This document shows, in pieces, positions 48,607 through 60,443 of a stretch of DNA of 64,000 bases; position 1 is the stretch's first letter, and each line of letters begins with the position of its first letter. Under the pieces are notes generated by a model. The model was not told the DNA's origin. It made no database searches and saw only the letters and a program-made list of their open reading frames with translations. The translations under genes were made by a program, and so were the position numbers. The stretch comes from Burkholderiaceae bacterium (GTDB taxonomy: Bacteria > Pseudomonadota > Gammaproteobacteria > Burkholderiales > Burkholderiaceae_C), in the NCBI GenBank assembly GCA_016790515.1, contig JAEUOY010000036.1:1-64000 (forward strand). The letters are read 5' to 3'.

Positions 48607-49926
48607 TCAGCCCCGGTCCTGCGATAGATGCCGGGCTCCCAGACGGGGCAGGCCGTCCTTCAGCACACCGCCCACGGTGAAGAAGGAGCCGAAGACGACG
48701 ATTCTATCAGCCGGGTCTGCCGCGGCCGCCGCGGCGCGCAGCGCGGCCTCGGGGCTGCCATGCAGCGTGACGCCCACCGCCCGGCCGCCACAGGCCTCGC
48801 GCACCCGGTCGGCCAGGTCGGCGGCACGCGCCGCGCGCGGCGTCGGCAGGTCGCTCAGGTGCCAGTGGTCGACCAGCGGTGCGATCTGCGCCAGCAGCGA
48901 CCCCAGGTCCTTGTCGCGCATCGCGCCGAACACCGCGTGGGTCTGCGGGTAGAAGCCCATCTGGTCGAGGTTGAGCGCCAGCGCCGCGACCGACTGCGGG
49001 TTGTGCGCGACGTCCAGCACCAGCGTGGGCTGGCCCGGCACGATCTGGAAGCGGCCGGGGAGTTCGACCCTCGCCAGCCCCTGGCGCACCGCCTGGGCAT
49101 TGACCGGCAGCGTCGTGCGCAGCGCCTCGAACACCGCCAGCACCCCGGCGGCGTTCAGCAGCTGGTTCGCGCCGCGCAGGGCCGGGTAGGCCAGGCCGTT
49201 GAAGCGGGTGGTCCGGCCGCGCCAGGACCACTGCTGCCGAACGTCCGGCGCCTGACCCTGGAAGTCGAAGTCGCGTCCGAGCTGGCGGAGATCGGCGCCC
49301 AGTTCGTCGGCCCGCGCCTGGAGCGAGGCCGGCGGCCGCGGATCGCTGACCACCACCGGCCGGCCCGCGCGCATCACGCCGGCCTTCTCGCGACCGATGG
49401 CTTCGCGGTCGTTGCCGAGGAACTCGGTGTGGTCCAGCGCGATGCTGGTGATCAGCGTGCAATCGGCATCGACCGCGTTGACGGCGTCCAGCCGGCCGCC
49501 CATGCCGACTTCCAGGATCACCAGGTCCAGCGGCTGCTGCGCCAGTGCATGCATGATCACCAGCGTCGTGTACTCGAACCAGGTCAGCTTCACGCCGCCG
49601 CGTGCGGCCTCGACCGCTTCGAAATGCGGCAGCAGCGCCTCGGCGCCGATCGGTTCGCCGTTGATGCGGCAGCGTTCCTCGAAGTGCACCAGGTGCGGCT
49701 TGATGTACAGCCCCACCCGGTAGCCCGCGGCCAGCGCGATCGCCTCGAGCATCGCGCAGGACGAGCCCTTGCCGTTGGTGCCGGCGACCACCACCACCGC
49801 CGCCGAGTAGCGCAGCCCGAGCCGCCGGCACAGCGCCAGCACCCGCTCGAGCGTCATGTCGATGGACTTCGGGTGCAGCTGCTCGCAATGGGCGAGCCAG
49901 CGGTCCAGGGTCTTGGGCAGGGACAT
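48607..49926 (-). CDS. folC: Folylpolyglutamate synthase/dihydrofolate synthase FolC
   Basis: FolC adds glutamate to dihydropteroate and to folates. The 439-residue Mur-ligase-like product has the P-loop VAGTNGKGSSCAML near residue 50, the folate-region histidine block YIKPHLVHFEERCRING near 82 and the C-terminal ligase domain with LDVAHNPQSV near 300. The ATG at 49926 (MSLPKTLDRW) fits; the frame extends six residues further upstream. It follows accD by 66 bp in the conserved accD-folC order. Confidence 0.95.
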   Translation of the reverse strand: MSLPKTLDRWLAHCEQLHPKSIDMTLERVLALCRRLGLRYSAAVVVVAGTNGKGSSCAMLEAIALAAGYRVGLYIKPHLVHFEERCRINGEPIGAEALLPHFEAVEAARGGVKLTWFEYTTLVIMHALAQQPLDLVILEVGMGGRLDAVNAVDADCTLITSIALDHTEFLGNDREAIGREKAGVMRAGRPVVVSDPRPPASLQARADELGADLRQLGRDFDFQGQAPDVRQQWSWRGRTTRFNGLAYPALRGANQLLNAAGVLAVFEALRTTLPVNAQAVRQGLARVELPGRFQIVPGQPTLVLDVAHNPQSVAALALNLDQMGFYPQTHAVFGAMRDKDLGSLLAQIAPLVDHWHLSDLPTPRAARAADLADRVREACGGRAVGVTLHGSPEAALRAAAAAADPADRIVVFGSFFTVGGVLKDGLPRLGARHLSQDRG

Positions 49927-49992
49927 CGGGCAGTGGGTCGGCAAACGAAGCCGGGCCCCAAGGGGCCCGGGCGGCGCGGCGGTCGTAAGGTC

Positions 49993-50865
<873 letters not shown>

Positions 50866-50880
50866 CGTGATCTCCAGAGT

Positions 50881-51693
50881 TCAAGGCGCATCGAGCGCAC
50901 TGCGGATCTCGGCCATGAAGCCGCGGGCCACGGCGCCGGCCTGTTCGCGCGGCGCCTCGTTCAACAGCTGCACCAGCCGCGAGCCGATCACCACCGCATC
51001 CGCCACCCGGGCCACGGCCCGGGCGGTGGCGGCGTCGCGAATGCCGAAGCCTACCCCAACCGGCACCTTGACATGGGCCCGAATGCGTGGCACGGCATCC
51101 GCCACGGCCGCCGTGTCGAGGTGGCCGGCGCCGGTCACGCCCTTCAGCGACACGTAGTAGACATAGCCGGTGGCGATGCGGCCGACCTGAGCCATGCGCT
51201 GCCCGGTCGAGGTCGGCGCCAGCAGGAAAATCAGGTCCAGCCCGGCGGCCTTCAGGTCGGCGGCGAAGCCCTCGCACTCTTCCGGCGGATAGTCGACGAC
51301 CAGCAGCCCGTCGACGCCGGCGGCCGCCGCGTCGCGGATGAAGGCACCGGCGCCATGCTTCTGGTCGTAGCGCTCGACCGGGTTGGCATAGCCCATCAGC
51401 ACCACCGGGGTGGTGCCGTTCGAGCGGCGGAAAGCGCGCACGAAGTCCAGCACCTGCACGCTGCCAGTGCCGCGCGCGAGCGCGCGCTCGGCTGCCTGGG
51501 CGATGACCGGGCCGTCGGCCATCGGGTCGGAGAACGGCACGCCGAGCTCGATGATGTCGGCGCCGCCTTGGGCGAGCGCGAGCATGATCTCGACGGTGGT
51601 CTCGGGCGCCGGGTCGCCGGCGGCGATGTAGGGGATCAGCGCCTTGCGGCCCTGGGCCTTCAGGTTGGCCAGCGTGGCAGCAATGCGGCTCAT
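50881..51693 (-). CDS. trpA: Tryptophan synthase alpha subunit
   Basis: TrpA cleaves indole-3-glycerol phosphate to indole, which is channelled to TrpB. The 270-residue TIM-barrel product has the catalytic region [19 protein letters not shown] near residue 50, with both the glutamate and aspartate. The ATG at 51693 overlaps the trpB stop as ATGA; the open frame extends antisense over trpB but is not real there. Confidence 0.97.
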   Translation of the reverse strand: MSRIAATLANLKAQGRKALIPYIAAGDPAPETTVEIMLALAQGGADIIELGVPFSDPMADGPVIAQAAERALARGTGSVQVLDFVRAFRRSNGTTPVVLMGYANPVERYDQKHGAGAFIRDAAAAGVDGLLVVDYPPEECEGFAADLKAAGLDLIFLLAPTSTGQRMAQVGRIATGYVYYVSLKGVTGAGHLDTAAVADAVPRIRAHVKVPVGVGFGIRDAATARAVARVADAVVIGSRLVQLLNEAPREQAGAVARGFMAEIRSALDAP

Positions 51694-52955
51694 CGCGACA
51701 CCTCGATCGTCTGCACGCCGCCCTTGACCGACTGCCCCTTGCACGACGGGCGGCAGTAGAACTCGGCGCCCGACAGGTCGGCCACGGTGCCGATGTCCTT
51801 GTCGCCGCGACCCGACAGGTTGACCAGCAGGTGCTGGTCGGGCCGCAGCGTCGCGGCCAGCTTCATCGCGTGGGCCACCGCGTGGCTCGATTCCAGCGCC
51901 GGGATGATGCCCTCGGTGCGGCACAGCCGGTGGAAGGCCGACAGAGCCTCGTCGTCGGTGATGCCGACGTACTCGGCGCGGCCGATGTCCTTCAGCCACG
52001 CGTGCTCGGGGCCGACGCCGGGGTAGTCGAGCCCGGCCGAGATCGAGTGCGTCTCGGTGATCTGGCCGTTGTCGTCCTGCAGCAGGTAGGTGCGGTTGCC
52101 GTGCAGCACGCCGGGCGATCCGGCAATCAGGCTGGCCGAATGCTTGCCCGAGGCCAGCCCCAGGCCGGCGGCCTCGACGCCGATCAGCCGCACGTTCTCG
52201 TGCTCGACGTAGGGGTAGAAGATGCCCATCGCGTTGCTGCCGCCGCCGACGCAGGCGATCACCGCATCGGGCTGGCGACCGATCTGCGCCGGCATCTGCT
52301 GCAGGCACTCGTCGCCGATCACGCGCTGGAAGTCGCGCACCATCATCGGGTAGGGGTGCGGGCCGGCCACCGTGCCGATGATGTAGAAGGTGTTCTCGAC
52401 GTTCGTCACCCAGTCGCGCAGCGCCTCGTTCAGCGCGTCCTTCAGCGTCCTGCTGCCCGACTCGACCGGCACCACGCGCGCGCCCAGCAGGTGCATGCGG
52501 TAGACGTTGGGGCTCTGGCGCTTGACGTCCTCGCTGCCCATGTAGACCACGCATTCGATGCCGTAGCGCGCGCAGATCGTCGCGGTGGCCACGCCATGCT
52601 GGCCGGCGCCGGTCTCGGCGATCACCCGCGGCTTGCCCATGCGCCGGGCCAGCAGCGCCTGGCCGATCGTGTTGTTGATCTTGTGCGCGCCGGTGTGGTT
52701 CAGGTCCTCGCGCTTCAGGTGGATCTGGGCGCCGCCGATCTCCCGGCTCAATCGCGCCGCATGGTAGACCGGGCTGGGCCGGCCGACGAAATGGGCCAGT
52801 TCGTGCCTGAACTCGGCGATGAACCCGGGATCCTGGCGGCAGTGGTCGTAGGCAGCCTTCAGTTCGTCGAGCGCGTAGACCAGCGTCTCGGCGACGAAGG
52901 TGCCGCCGTAGGGCCCGAAATGCCCGCGGGCATCGGGTTGGTGGTACTCCAGCAT
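51690..52955 (-). CDS. trpB: Tryptophan synthase beta subunit
   Basis: TrpB joins indole to serine with PLP to make tryptophan. The 421-residue product begins [20 protein letters not shown], and has the PLP lysine in [15 protein letters not shown] near residue 94 and the phosphate-binding [10 protein letters not shown] near 240. The frame is open 28 residues further upstream to 53039; that stretch is unconserved in type (Pro/Thr-rich), and the start at 52955 has AGGAC upstream. It is coupled to trpA. Confidence 0.96.
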   Translation of the reverse strand: MLEYHQPDARGHFGPYGGTFVAETLVYALDELKAAYDHCRQDPGFIAEFRHELAHFVGRPSPVYHAARLSREIGGAQIHLKREDLNHTGAHKINNTIGQALLARRMGKPRVIAETGAGQHGVATATICARYGIECVVYMGSEDVKRQSPNVYRMHLLGARVVPVESGSRTLKDALNEALRDWVTNVENTFYIIGTVAGPHPYPMMVRDFQRVIGDECLQQMPAQIGRQPDAVIACVGGGSNAMGIFYPYVEHENVRLIGVEAAGLGLASGKHSASLIAGSPGVLHGNRTYLLQDDNGQITETHSISAGLDYPGVGPEHAWLKDIGRAEYVGITDDEALSAFHRLCRTEGIIPALESSHAVAHAMKLAATLRPDQHLLVNLSGRGDKDIGTVADLSGAEFYCRPSCKGQSVKGGVQTIEVSR

Positions 52956-53010
52956 GGCAAGTGTCCTGTGATCGGGCCGTGCCGGCACGGCGTGCCGGGC
53001 GGCGGGTGAT

Positions 53011-53679
53011 TCAGTTGTCGGCGTCGGCGATGCGGGCATCCGCCTCGCGCACCGCGTCGCAGAACTGGCGCATCAGCGCCGCATCCTTGTGGCCTTTGGG
53101 GCCGCCGACGATCTCGACACCCGAGCTGACGTCAACCGCCCACGGCCGCACCTGCGTGATCCCATCGATCACGTTTGCAGGATGTAACCCACCAGACAAA
53201 ACGACCGGACGGGGCACGTTGGCGGGAATGAGCGACCAATCGAATGACTTTCCACCGCCGCCGTAGCCTTCGACATGGGCGTCGAGCAGGATCCCGGCGG
53301 CATTTGCATGCGCTGCCGCGAAGTCTAGCAAAGCAAAGCCCGGCCCCATGCGCGCAGCGCGAAGGTAGGGCCGGCCGGTGGCGCGCTGGCAGGCCTCGCA
53401 GGCTTCGGCCGTCTCGTCGCCGTGGAATTGCAGCAGCAGCTGCGGGATCGCCGCAACGGCGGCGTCGATCAGCGCCGGCTCGGCATTGACGAACAGGCCC
53501 ACCGGCGTGACGAACGGTGGCAGGCCGCGCGCCAGTTCGGCCGCGCGCGCGACGCTGACCGCCCGCGGGCTCTTCGGGTAGAAGACGAAGCCGACCGCGT
53601 CGGCGCCGGCGTCCACCGCGGCAGCCAGGTCGGCCTCGCGGGTCAGCCCGCAGATCTTGATGCGCGTGCGCTGGGTCAT
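53011..53679 (-). CDS. trpF: Phosphoribosylanthranilate isomerase TrpF
   Basis: TrpF catalyses the Amadori rearrangement of phosphoribosylanthranilate in tryptophan synthesis. The 222-residue barrel begins with [20 protein letters not shown], which holds the catalytic cysteine, and ends with the phosphate site [18 protein letters not shown]. The ATG at 53679 overlaps the truA stop as ATGA. The truA-trpF-trpB-trpA order is typical of beta- and gammaproteobacteria that keep trpF apart from trpC. Confidence 0.96.
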   Translation of the reverse strand: MTQRTRIKICGLTREADLAAAVDAGADAVGFVFYPKSPRAVSVARAAELARGLPPFVTPVGLFVNAEPALIDAAVAAIPQLLLQFHGDETAEACEACQRATGRPYLRAARMGPGFALLDFAAAHANAAGILLDAHVEGYGGGGKSFDWSLIPANVPRPVVLSGGLHPANVIDGITQVRPWAVDVSSGVEIVGGPKGHKDAALMRQFCDAVREADARIADADN

Positions 53680-54461
53680 GGCAGCCAGTCCATCGCCGGG
53701 GTGTGCTCGGGCAGGTTCAGCCGAGCATCGTAGTACGGCCCGGCGAAATAGAGACCGTCGGCGGGAAAGGTCGGCGCCGCGGCGTCGCGGTCGCGCGCGG
53801 CCAGCACCTCGGCCAGCCAGCCCGGGCGCTGTCGGCCGCTGCCCACGGCCAGCAGGCACGCCATGATGTTGCGCACCATGTGGTGCAGGAAGGCCGAGCC
53901 GTCGAAATCGAAGCGCCAGTAGGCGCCGCGCCGGTCGAGCGTGATCGAACGCATCGTCTTGACCGGGCTGCGGGCCTGGCATTCCGACGAGCGGAACGAG
54001 CTGAAGTCGTGTTCGCCGACCAGCAGCGCGGCGGCCTCGCGCATCGGCTGGGCCTCGAGCGGGCGGAAGGTCCAGCCGACCTGGCCGGCCTCGAGCGCCG
54101 GGCGCAGCGGCGCTTCGAGCAGCACGAAGCGGTAGCGCCGGCCGCGGGCATGGAAGCGGGCGTGGAAATCGGCCGGCACCGGGCGGCACCACTGCAGCGC
54201 GATGTCGGCCGGCAGGTGGCGGTTGGTGCCGCGCAGCCACGAGAACGGCTCGCGCTCGACCGGGCTGTCCAGGTGCACCACCTGGTTGAAGGCATGCACG
54301 CCGGCGTCGGTGCGGCCGGCGCAGACCGTGACGACCGGCGCGCCGACGAAGGCCGACAGCGCCCGCTCGACCTGCTCCTGCACCGTGCGGCCGCCGGCCT
54401 GGCGCTGCCAGCCCTGGTAGGCCGTGCCCCGGTAGGCTATGCCCAGGGCCAGGCGCCTCAT
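53676..54461 (-). CDS. truA: tRNA pseudouridine synthase TruA
   Basis: TruA makes pseudouridines 38-40 in the anticodon arm of tRNAs. The 261-residue product has the catalytic aspartate in VCAGRTDAGVHAFNQVVH near residue 52 and the conserved FLHHMVRNIMACLLAVG near 205. It follows fimV by 11 bp and overlaps trpF. Confidence 0.96.
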   Translation of the reverse strand: MRRLALGIAYRGTAYQGWQRQAGGRTVQEQVERALSAFVGAPVVTVCAGRTDAGVHAFNQVVHLDSPVEREPFSWLRGTNRHLPADIALQWCRPVPADFHARFHARGRRYRFVLLEAPLRPALEAGQVGWTFRPLEAQPMREAAALLVGEHDFSSFRSSECQARSPVKTMRSITLDRRGAYWRFDFDGSAFLHHMVRNIMACLLAVGSGRQRPGWLAEVLAARDRDAAAPTFPADGLYFAGPYYDARLNLPEHTPAMDWLP

Positions 54462-54472
54462 CGCAACGCTGC

Positions 54473-57094
54473 CTAGCCCAGCGCGTCGAGCATCGCCTGG
54501 GCCTTGACCTGCAACGCACCGGTGGCTTTGGCCACCACCTCCTCGAGCAGGTCGCGCGCGCCTTCGAGGTCGCCGATCTGGCGGAATTCGTCGGCCAGCT
54601 CGAGCTTGCGGGCGAGCGGGTCGGTCGGGTCGAAGTGGCTGGGCGTGGTCGGCTCGATGTCCGAGGGCGTGCCGGGCTCCGAGGTGCCGAACTCGGGGAA
54701 GTCCAGCATGCTGTCGCCGCCGGGCCGGGTGTCACCGCCGGCGCGGGTGTCGGCGGCCGTGCGCACGGTGTCGCCGTCCAGCGCGTCCAGATCCATGCGC
54801 AGCGAGTCGGGTGCCAGTTCGCCGGGCACGGTGCGCGGCAAAGGCGGCGGTGGCCGGCGCCCGGGCTGGGTGCGCTCCTCGAAGTCGAACTCCAGTCCCG
54901 GGTCGGTCGGTCGCTGCAGCCCCGAGGCCAGCGGCCGGGTGGCTTCCATCGCCTGGGCGCTGGGCGTGAGCGCATCGAGGCTCAGGTCGAGGTCGAGGTC
55001 GACCGCGCCGCCGCCGATCTCGGGCAGCCGCGAATCCTCCGGCGGCTGGGTGCTCGGCGCCATCACCGACTGCGGCAGGGTCGTCGCGCCCAGCGGCTCG
55101 ACCACCACCCGCTCGCCGTCGAGGATGATCTCCTCCGGGTGACCGCCGGGCTGGTAGAGCTGGTTGTCGGGGTCGCACTGGCGGCCGAGCTCCTGCGCAT
55201 GGGCCCAGTCGGAACCGACGCCCTTGGTCAGCGCATACAACTGGGTCGCCAGCAACTCGAAGCCCTTGGTGTCCCGCCGCTTGGCATAGACCTCCAGAAG
55301 CTTGGTGCGCACCGCCAGCCGGTCGGGCGTCGCGCGCATCGCCTCCTTCAGGATTTCCTCGGCCTGCAGGTCGCGGCCATAAGCCAGGTAGACATCGGCC
55401 TCGGCCACCGGATCGACGTCGCCGATCGCGTCGAGCTGGCTGAGCGAGTAGCCCATCGAACTGGCATGGCTGTTCGGTGCCTCGCGGGTGTCGACCCGCT
55501 GGCCGCCGCTGGCACCGAAGAACGAGTCGGGCTGCATCCGGCTCTCGAGGAACGAGGTCTCGCTGTCGGACTGCTTCATGCGGCCGCGCAGGCGCCAGGC
55601 ACCGAACCCGGCCAGCAGCAGCGCCAGCGCCCCGGCGCCGGGCAGCAGCCATGGGCTGTCGGTGAGGCTGGCGAGCAGGCCCGGCTCGGCCACCGGGCTG
55701 GCCGGAGCCGGCGAAGGCATGGCCACCGCCGGCTTGGGCGCGATCGCCGGGGCCGGCGGGGCCGGCGGGGCTGGCGGCGCGACCATCGGCGCAGGCGCCG
55801 GTGCGGCAGCGGTCGCCGCGGGCGCCGAGGCGGGCGCCGGGATCGGCGCCGGCTGGGCCGGTGGCGCGGACGCCTGGGCTGCCGCGGCGCCTTGCTGCAG
55901 CTTCTTCAGTTCCTCGACGTTGCGGGTCAGTTCGGCCACCCGGGTGGCGCTGTCCTTGCGTTCGGCGGGCTGGGCGCCCGCGGTGTCCGGCGCCGAGGCC
56001 TTGATCGCGCCGCCGCTGAGCGTGAGCTTGTCGGGCGACGGCGCGGCCGATTGCTTGCGGTCCTCCACCGACGCCTGCACCTTGCCCTGCGCCGCCCGCC
56101 CCGTCTCCTGCGGCTGGGCCAGCGGCGCCGCTTGGGCCAGGCGGGCACGGTAGGCGCTGAAATCGGCACTCTGCGCGGTCAGCAGGCGCCGGGCGTCGGC
56201 CGCGCTGACGTCACGCACCTCGTCGCCGGTGGGCACCGACAGCACCGATCCGGCGCGCAGCCGGTTGACGTTGTTGTCGATGAAGGCCTCGGGGTTGGCG
56301 CGGTACAGGCCCACCAGCATCTGGTCGAGCGAGACGCCTTGCGGCTGGGTGCGGCCCGCCACGCGATACAGCGTGTCGCCCGGGCGGACCTGGTAGCGCC
56401 GCTCGCCCGGCACGGCGGCCATCGACGGCGGTTCGGCCGGCGCCGGTGCCGCCGCCGGCCTCGGTGCCGGAGCGGGCCGCGGCCGAGCCGGGGCTGGCGG
56501 CGGCGGCGGAGCGGCCGCCGCGACCGCGGGCGCCGGTGCCGCCGTGCGCGGCGCTGCACGCGCGGCCGACGGCGCTGCGGCCTGGGGCGCGGCGATGGCC
56601 GGTCCGGGCGCCGCCGGCGCGGCGGCGATCGCCGGCGCCACCGGTGCCGCAGCCTGCACCGGCGGGGCCATGCGGCTGCCCGGCGGGTCGAACAGCAGCG
56701 TGAACTCGCGAGCCAGCCGGCCGGAGCTCGAATTCAGCTCCAGGATGACCTCGATGAACGGCTCCTGCACCGCCCGGTCGCTGGTCACCCGCAGGTAGGG
56801 CCGGCCGTCGGCGCGGCGCGCCAGCGTGGCCTGGGCCCCGGCCAGCACGGCGTTGTAGTCGACCCCGGCGGCCCGATAGGCCTCGGGCGGGGCGATGCGC
56901 ACCTGCAGCGTGGCGGCCTCCTCGGCCGACAGGCTGGTGATGTCGATCTCGGCCCGCAGCCCTTCGCCGAGCGCCGATTGCACGTTCAGGCGGCCCAGAC
57001 CCAGCGCCAGGGCATCGATCGGGGTCGCGCTCAACGCTGCGATCGCGGCCACGGCGAGCACCGTGCGGGCAGCGACAAAGGGGCGGTTTTTCAA
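54473..57094 (-). CDS. fimV: FimV/HubP-like polar peptidoglycan-binding protein
   Basis: FimV is a large inner-membrane protein that organises the cell pole and supports type IV pilus function and twitching. The 873-residue product has a signal peptide (residues 1-31), a FimV N-terminal domain (ALGLGRLNVQSALGEGLRAE), a Pro/Ala linker, a LysM domain at about 235-285 (YQVRPGDTLYRVAGRTQPQG), a coiled-coil segment, one membrane helix near 481-500, then a TPR-containing cytoplasmic part. The FimV C-terminal repeat is at about 815-870 (KLELADEFRQIGDLEGARDL). truA and the trp genes follow. The other pilus gene here, pilW, is 40 kb away. Confidence 0.93.
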   Translation of the reverse strand: MKNRPFVAARTVLAVAAIAALSATPIDALALGLGRLNVQSALGEGLRAEIDITSLSAEEAATLQVRIAPPEAYRAAGVDYNAVLAGAQATLARRADGRPYLRVTSDRAVQEPFIEVILELNSSSGRLAREFTLLFDPPGSRMAPPVQAAAPVAPAIAAAPAAPGPAIAAPQAAAPSAARAAPRTAAPAPAVAAAAPPPPPAPARPRPAPAPRPAAAPAPAEPPSMAAVPGERRYQVRPGDTLYRVAGRTQPQGVSLDQMLVGLYRANPEAFIDNNVNRLRAGSVLSVPTGDEVRDVSAADARRLLTAQSADFSAYRARLAQAAPLAQPQETGRAAQGKVQASVEDRKQSAAPSPDKLTLSGGAIKASAPDTAGAQPAERKDSATRVAELTRNVEELKKLQQGAAAAQASAPPAQPAPIPAPASAPAATAAAPAPAPMVAPPAPPAPPAPAIAPKPAVAMPSPAPASPVAEPGLLASLTDSPWLLPGAGALALLLAGFGAWRLRGRMKQSDSETSFLESRMQPDSFFGASGGQRVDTREAPNSHASSMGYSLSQLDAIGDVDPVAEADVYLAYGRDLQAEEILKEAMRATPDRLAVRTKLLEVYAKRRDTKGFELLATQLYALTKGVGSDWAHAQELGRQCDPDNQLYQPGGHPEEIILDGERVVVEPLGATTLPQSVMAPSTQPPEDSRLPEIGGGAVDLDLDLSLDALTPSAQAMEATRPLASGLQRPTDPGLEFDFEERTQPGRRPPPPLPRTVPGELAPDSLRMDLDALDGDTVRTAADTRAGGDTRPGGDSMLDFPEFGTSEPGTPSDIEPTTPSHFDPTDPLARKLELADEFRQIGDLEGARDLLEEVVAKATGALQVKAQAMLDALG

Positions 57095-57399
57095 GGCGTC
57101 TCCACTACAGCACCGGCAGGCCCGAGCCGGGCCCGCCGCCGGGGGCGATTGTCGGGCCCCGGCGCGGCGCCTGGCGACGGATGCCGACGCATCGCCAACA
57201 CCATCGCTCCTTGCCCAACGCCGGAATCCTCACCCCGTCGAGCATATAGGCTGGCAAGCTCATGCAATGCCTGACATTTGGGATCGGTTCGACCGGCAGT
57301 TGCGATCGGTTGCCAATTGTTGCCGCCTGACAACGTGGCGGACGATGACGACCCCTTGGGCCGGGCCAGGCCGACGGCGGCACCGCGGAGCAAATCGCC
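57095..57399 (-). other. 305-bp region upstream of fimV
   Basis: This gap between asd and fimV has no credible coding frame. The minus strand holds a TATATG -10-like hexamer at 57243-57248 in a local AT-rich patch, without a good -35. Closer to fimV is an 8-bp perfect stem at 57137-57144/57157-57164 (CGCCGGGG/CCCCGGCG, 12-base loop) that would sit in the fimV leader. It probably contains the promoter for fimV and the genes after it. Confidence 0.45.
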
Positions 57400-58527
57400 T
57401 CACGCCTCGATCAGGATGCGCAGCATGCGGCGCAGCGGCTCGGCTGCGCCCCACAACAGCTGGTCGCCGATCGTGAAGGCGCCGAGGTACTCGGGGCCCA
57501 TCGCCATCTTGCGCAGGCGGCCGACCGGGATCGTCATCGTGCCGGTCACCGCCACCGGCGTCAGGTCGCGCATCGTCGCCTCGCGGGTGTTGGGCACCAG
57601 CTTCACCCAGGCGTTGTCGGCGGCGATCATCGCCTCGATGTCGGCCAGCGGCACGTCCTGCTTCAGCTTGAAGGTCAGCGCCTGGGAATGGCAGCGCATC
57701 GCGCCGACGCGCACGCAGAAGCCGTCGACCGGCACCGCCGCGCTGCCGAAACCCTCGCCCTGACCGAGGATCTTGTTGGTCTCGGCCATGCCCTTCCATT
57801 CTTCCTTGGACATGCCGTTGCCGAGATCCTTGTCGATCCAGGGGATCAGCGAGCCGCCCAGCGGGACGCCGAAGTTGGCGGTCTCGTCGGCCGACAGGCT
57901 GCGCTGCCTGGCGATGACCTGGCGGTCGATCTCGAGGATCGCGCTCTTCGGGTCGTCGAGCAGCGCCTTGACCGAGGCGTTCAGCGTGCCGTACTGGGTC
58001 AGCAGCTCGCGCATGTGCTGGGCGCCGCCGCCCGAAGCCGCCTGGTAGGTCTGGGTGCTCATCCACTCGACCAGCCCGGCCTTGTACAGCGCGCCGACAC
58101 CCATCAGCATGCAGCTCACCGTGCAGTTGCCGCCGATCCAGTTGCGCCCGCCCTTGGCCAGCGCGCTCTTGATCACCGGCAGGTTGACCGGGTCGAGGAC
58201 GATCACCGCGTCGTCCTTCATCCGCAGCGTCGAGGCGGCGTCGATCCAGTGGCCGTTCCAGCCGGCGGCGCGCAGCCTGGGGAAGACCTCGGTCGTGTAG
58301 TCGCCGCCCTGGGCGGTGAGGACGATGTCGCAGCGCTTCAGCGCGGCGATGTCGAACGCGTCGTGCAGCCGGGTCTCGTTCTTCGCCTGCGCCGGCGCGG
58401 CGCCGCCGGCGTTGCTGGTCGAGAAGAACAGCGGCTCGATCAGCGCGAAGTCGCCTTCGGCCTGCATGCGATCCATCAACACCGAGCCGACCATGCCGCG
58501 CCAGCCGACCAATCCTACGAGTGCCAT
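57400..58527 (-). CDS. asd: Aspartate-semialdehyde dehydrogenase
   Basis: Asd reduces aspartyl phosphate to the semialdehyde, the branch point to lysine, threonine, methionine and diaminopimelate. The 375-residue product has the NADP-binding [15 protein letters not shown] at the N-terminus, the catalytic cysteine in [13 protein letters not shown] near residue 135, and the second active block [15 protein letters not shown] near 275. It follows leuB by 93 bp; the order leuB-asd-fimV is conserved in Burkholderiales. Confidence 0.97.
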   Translation of the reverse strand: MALVGLVGWRGMVGSVLMDRMQAEGDFALIEPLFFSTSNAGGAAPAQAKNETRLHDAFDIAALKRCDIVLTAQGGDYTTEVFPRLRAAGWNGHWIDAASTLRMKDDAVIVLDPVNLPVIKSALAKGGRNWIGGNCTVSCMLMGVGALYKAGLVEWMSTQTYQAASGGGAQHMRELLTQYGTLNASVKALLDDPKSAILEIDRQVIARQRSLSADETANFGVPLGGSLIPWIDKDLGNGMSKEEWKGMAETNKILGQGEGFGSAAVPVDGFCVRVGAMRCHSQALTFKLKQDVPLADIEAMIAADNAWVKLVPNTREATMRDLTPVAVTGTMTIPVGRLRKMAMGPEYLGAFTIGDQLLWGAAEPLRRMLRILIEA

Positions 58528-58552
58528 TTTGTATACGCCTTCCAGTCGAGTT

Positions 58553-58592
58553 CTGGACCCCAGGTTGCCCGGCTCGCATCGCCGGGGTCCAG
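58553..58592 (-). repeat. Inverted repeat between leuB and asd
   Basis: Perfect 9-bp arms CTGGACCCC (58553-58561) and GGGGTCCAG (58584-58592) flank 22 bases that contain a competing CCGGC/GCCGG pair. There is no U tract. The structure could act as a processing site or weak terminator between the leu genes and asd. Confidence 0.5.
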
Positions 58593-58620
58593 TGGTGGGG
58601 GCGAGACGATCCGGAGCTGA

Positions 58621-59733
58621 CTAGCTCTTGGTAATCGTGGTGATGGTTTTGCCGGACAGCGCTGCGACGACGGCGTCGCCCATCTCGCGCGTGCCCACCC
58701 GCTGCGTGCCCTCGGACCAGATGTCGCCGGTGCGCAGACCGGCGGACAGCACCGCCTTGACCGCGGATTCGATCCGGTCGGCGGCTTCGGGCTGGTTCAG
58801 GGAGTAGCGGAGCATCATGGCAGCAGACAGTATTGTAGCCAGCGGGTTTGCAATACCCTTACCGGCGATGTCGGGCGCGCTGCCGTGGCTGGGCTCGTAC
58901 AGGCCCTTGTTGTGCTTGTCCAGGCTGGCCGAGGGCAGCATGCCGATCGAGCCGGTCAGCATCGCCGCCTCGTCGCTCAGGATGTCGCCGAACATGTTGC
59001 CGGTGACGACGACGTCGAAGGCCTTCGGCGCCTTGACCAGCTGCATCGCGGCGTTGTCGACATACATGTGGTCGAGCGCGACGTCTGGGTACTGGGCATG
59101 GATCTCGGTGACGACGTCCTTCCAGAACTGGAAGGTCTCGAGCACGTTGGCCTTGTCGACCGAGGTGACCTTCCCACCCTTGCCGCCGGCGCGCCGGCGC
59201 GCGGCCTGGAACGCGACATGGGCGATGCGCTCGACCTCGGGCTTCGAGTAGCGCATCGTGTCGAAGGCCTCGTCGGCGCCGGGGAAATGGCCGTCGATCG
59301 CGACGCGGCGGCCGCGCGGCTGGCCGAAGTAGATGTCGCCGGTCAGCTCGCGGATGATCAGGATGTCCAGCCCGGCGACCAGCTCGGGCTTCAGCGACGA
59401 GGCATGCGTGAGCTGCTCGTAGCAGATCGCCGGGCGGAAATTGGCGAACAGGCCCAGGTGCTTGCGCAGGCCCAGGATCGCCTGCTCGGGCCGGAACTGG
59501 CGCTCGAGCTTGTCGTACTTCCAGTCGCCGACGGCGCCGAACAGCACCGCGTCGCTGTCCTTGGCGAGCGCCAGCGTGCCCTCGGGCAGCGGGTGGCCAT
59601 GGGCCTCGTAGGCAGCGCCGCCGACCAGCGCGGTCTCGGTCTCGAAGCGCAGGTCGAGCACCTTCAGCACCTTCACGGCCTCGGCCATGATCTCGGTGCC
59701 GATGCCGTCGCCGGGCAGGATCGCGATCTTCAT
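58621..59733 (-). CDS. leuB: 3-isopropylmalate dehydrogenase LeuB
   Basis: LeuB oxidises 3-isopropylmalate with NAD+ in leucine synthesis. The 370-residue product begins [15 protein letters not shown] and has the substrate and cofactor blocks [14 protein letters not shown] near residue 135, [13 protein letters not shown] near 225 and [18 protein letters not shown] near 280. It ends with TAG. It follows leuD by 27 bp. Confidence 0.97.
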   Translation of the reverse strand: MKIAILPGDGIGTEIMAEAVKVLKVLDLRFETETALVGGAAYEAHGHPLPEGTLALAKDSDAVLFGAVGDWKYDKLERQFRPEQAILGLRKHLGLFANFRPAICYEQLTHASSLKPELVAGLDILIIRELTGDIYFGQPRGRRVAIDGHFPGADEAFDTMRYSKPEVERIAHVAFQAARRRAGGKGGKVTSVDKANVLETFQFWKDVVTEIHAQYPDVALDHMYVDNAAMQLVKAPKAFDVVVTGNMFGDILSDEAAMLTGSIGMLPSASLDKHNKGLYEPSHGSAPDIAGKGIANPLATILSAAMMLRYSLNQPEAADRIESAVKAVLSAGLRTGDIWSEGTQRVGTREMGDAVVAALSGKTITTITKS

Positions 59734-59760
59734 GTCAATGCTTTCTTCGAACGGAAGGGG

Positions 59761-60408
59761 TCACAACTCTCGGTGCGCGAGCCAGGGCATCCTCGCCAGC
59801 CGCTCGGCCTCGAAGGCCTTGATCTTGTCGGCATGGCGCAGCGTCAGGCCGATGTCGTCGAAGCCGTTGACCAGGCAGTACTTGCGGAAGGCCTGGACCT
59901 CGAACGGGATCTCGGCGCCGTCGGGCTTCACGATCACTTGCCGAGGCAGGTCAACGCCGAGCTGGTAGCCGGGGAACGCGGCGACTTCGTCGAACAGCCG
60001 CGCCACCACGGCTTCGGGCAGCACGATCGGCAGCAGGCCGTTCTTGAAGCAGTTGTTGAAGAAGATGTCGGCGAAGCTCGGCGCGATGATCGCGCGGAAG
60101 CCGAACTGGTCGAGCGCCCAGGGGGCGTGCTCGCGGCTGGAGCCGCAGCCGAAGTTCCGGCGCGCCAGCAGGATCGAGGCACCTGCGTAGCGCGGCTGGT
60201 TCAGCACGAAGTCGGGGTTGGGCCTGCGCGAGGCCGGGTCCTGCCCCGGCTCGCCCTTGTCGAGGTAGCGCCATTCGTCGAACAGGTTGGGCCCGAATCC
60301 GGTGCGGGCGATCGACTTCAGGAACTGCTTCGGGATGATCGCGTCGGTGTCGACGTTGGCCCGGTCCATCGGCGCGACCAGGCCCTTGTGCATGGTGAAA
60401 GCTTGCAT
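59761..60408 (-). CDS. leuD: 3-isopropylmalate dehydratase small subunit LeuD
   Basis: LeuD is the swivelling small subunit of isopropylmalate isomerase. The 215-residue product has [16 protein letters not shown] near residue 18 and the [13 protein letters not shown] substrate loop near 85. The frame is open 13 residues upstream; the ATG at 60408 ([10 protein letters not shown]) has AGGAG in front. The entericidin-like gene lies between it and leuC. Confidence 0.96.
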   Translation of the reverse strand: MQAFTMHKGLVAPMDRANVDTDAIIPKQFLKSIARTGFGPNLFDEWRYLDKGEPGQDPASRRPNPDFVLNQPRYAGASILLARRNFGCGSSREHAPWALDQFGFRAIIAPSFADIFFNNCFKNGLLPIVLPEAVVARLFDEVAAFPGYQLGVDLPRQVIVKPDGAEIPFEVQAFRKYCLVNGFDDIGLTLRHADKIKAFEAERLARMPWLAHREL

Positions 60409-60443
60409 TCTTCGCTCCTGCGCCGGCGTTCCGGCGCGTCGGT

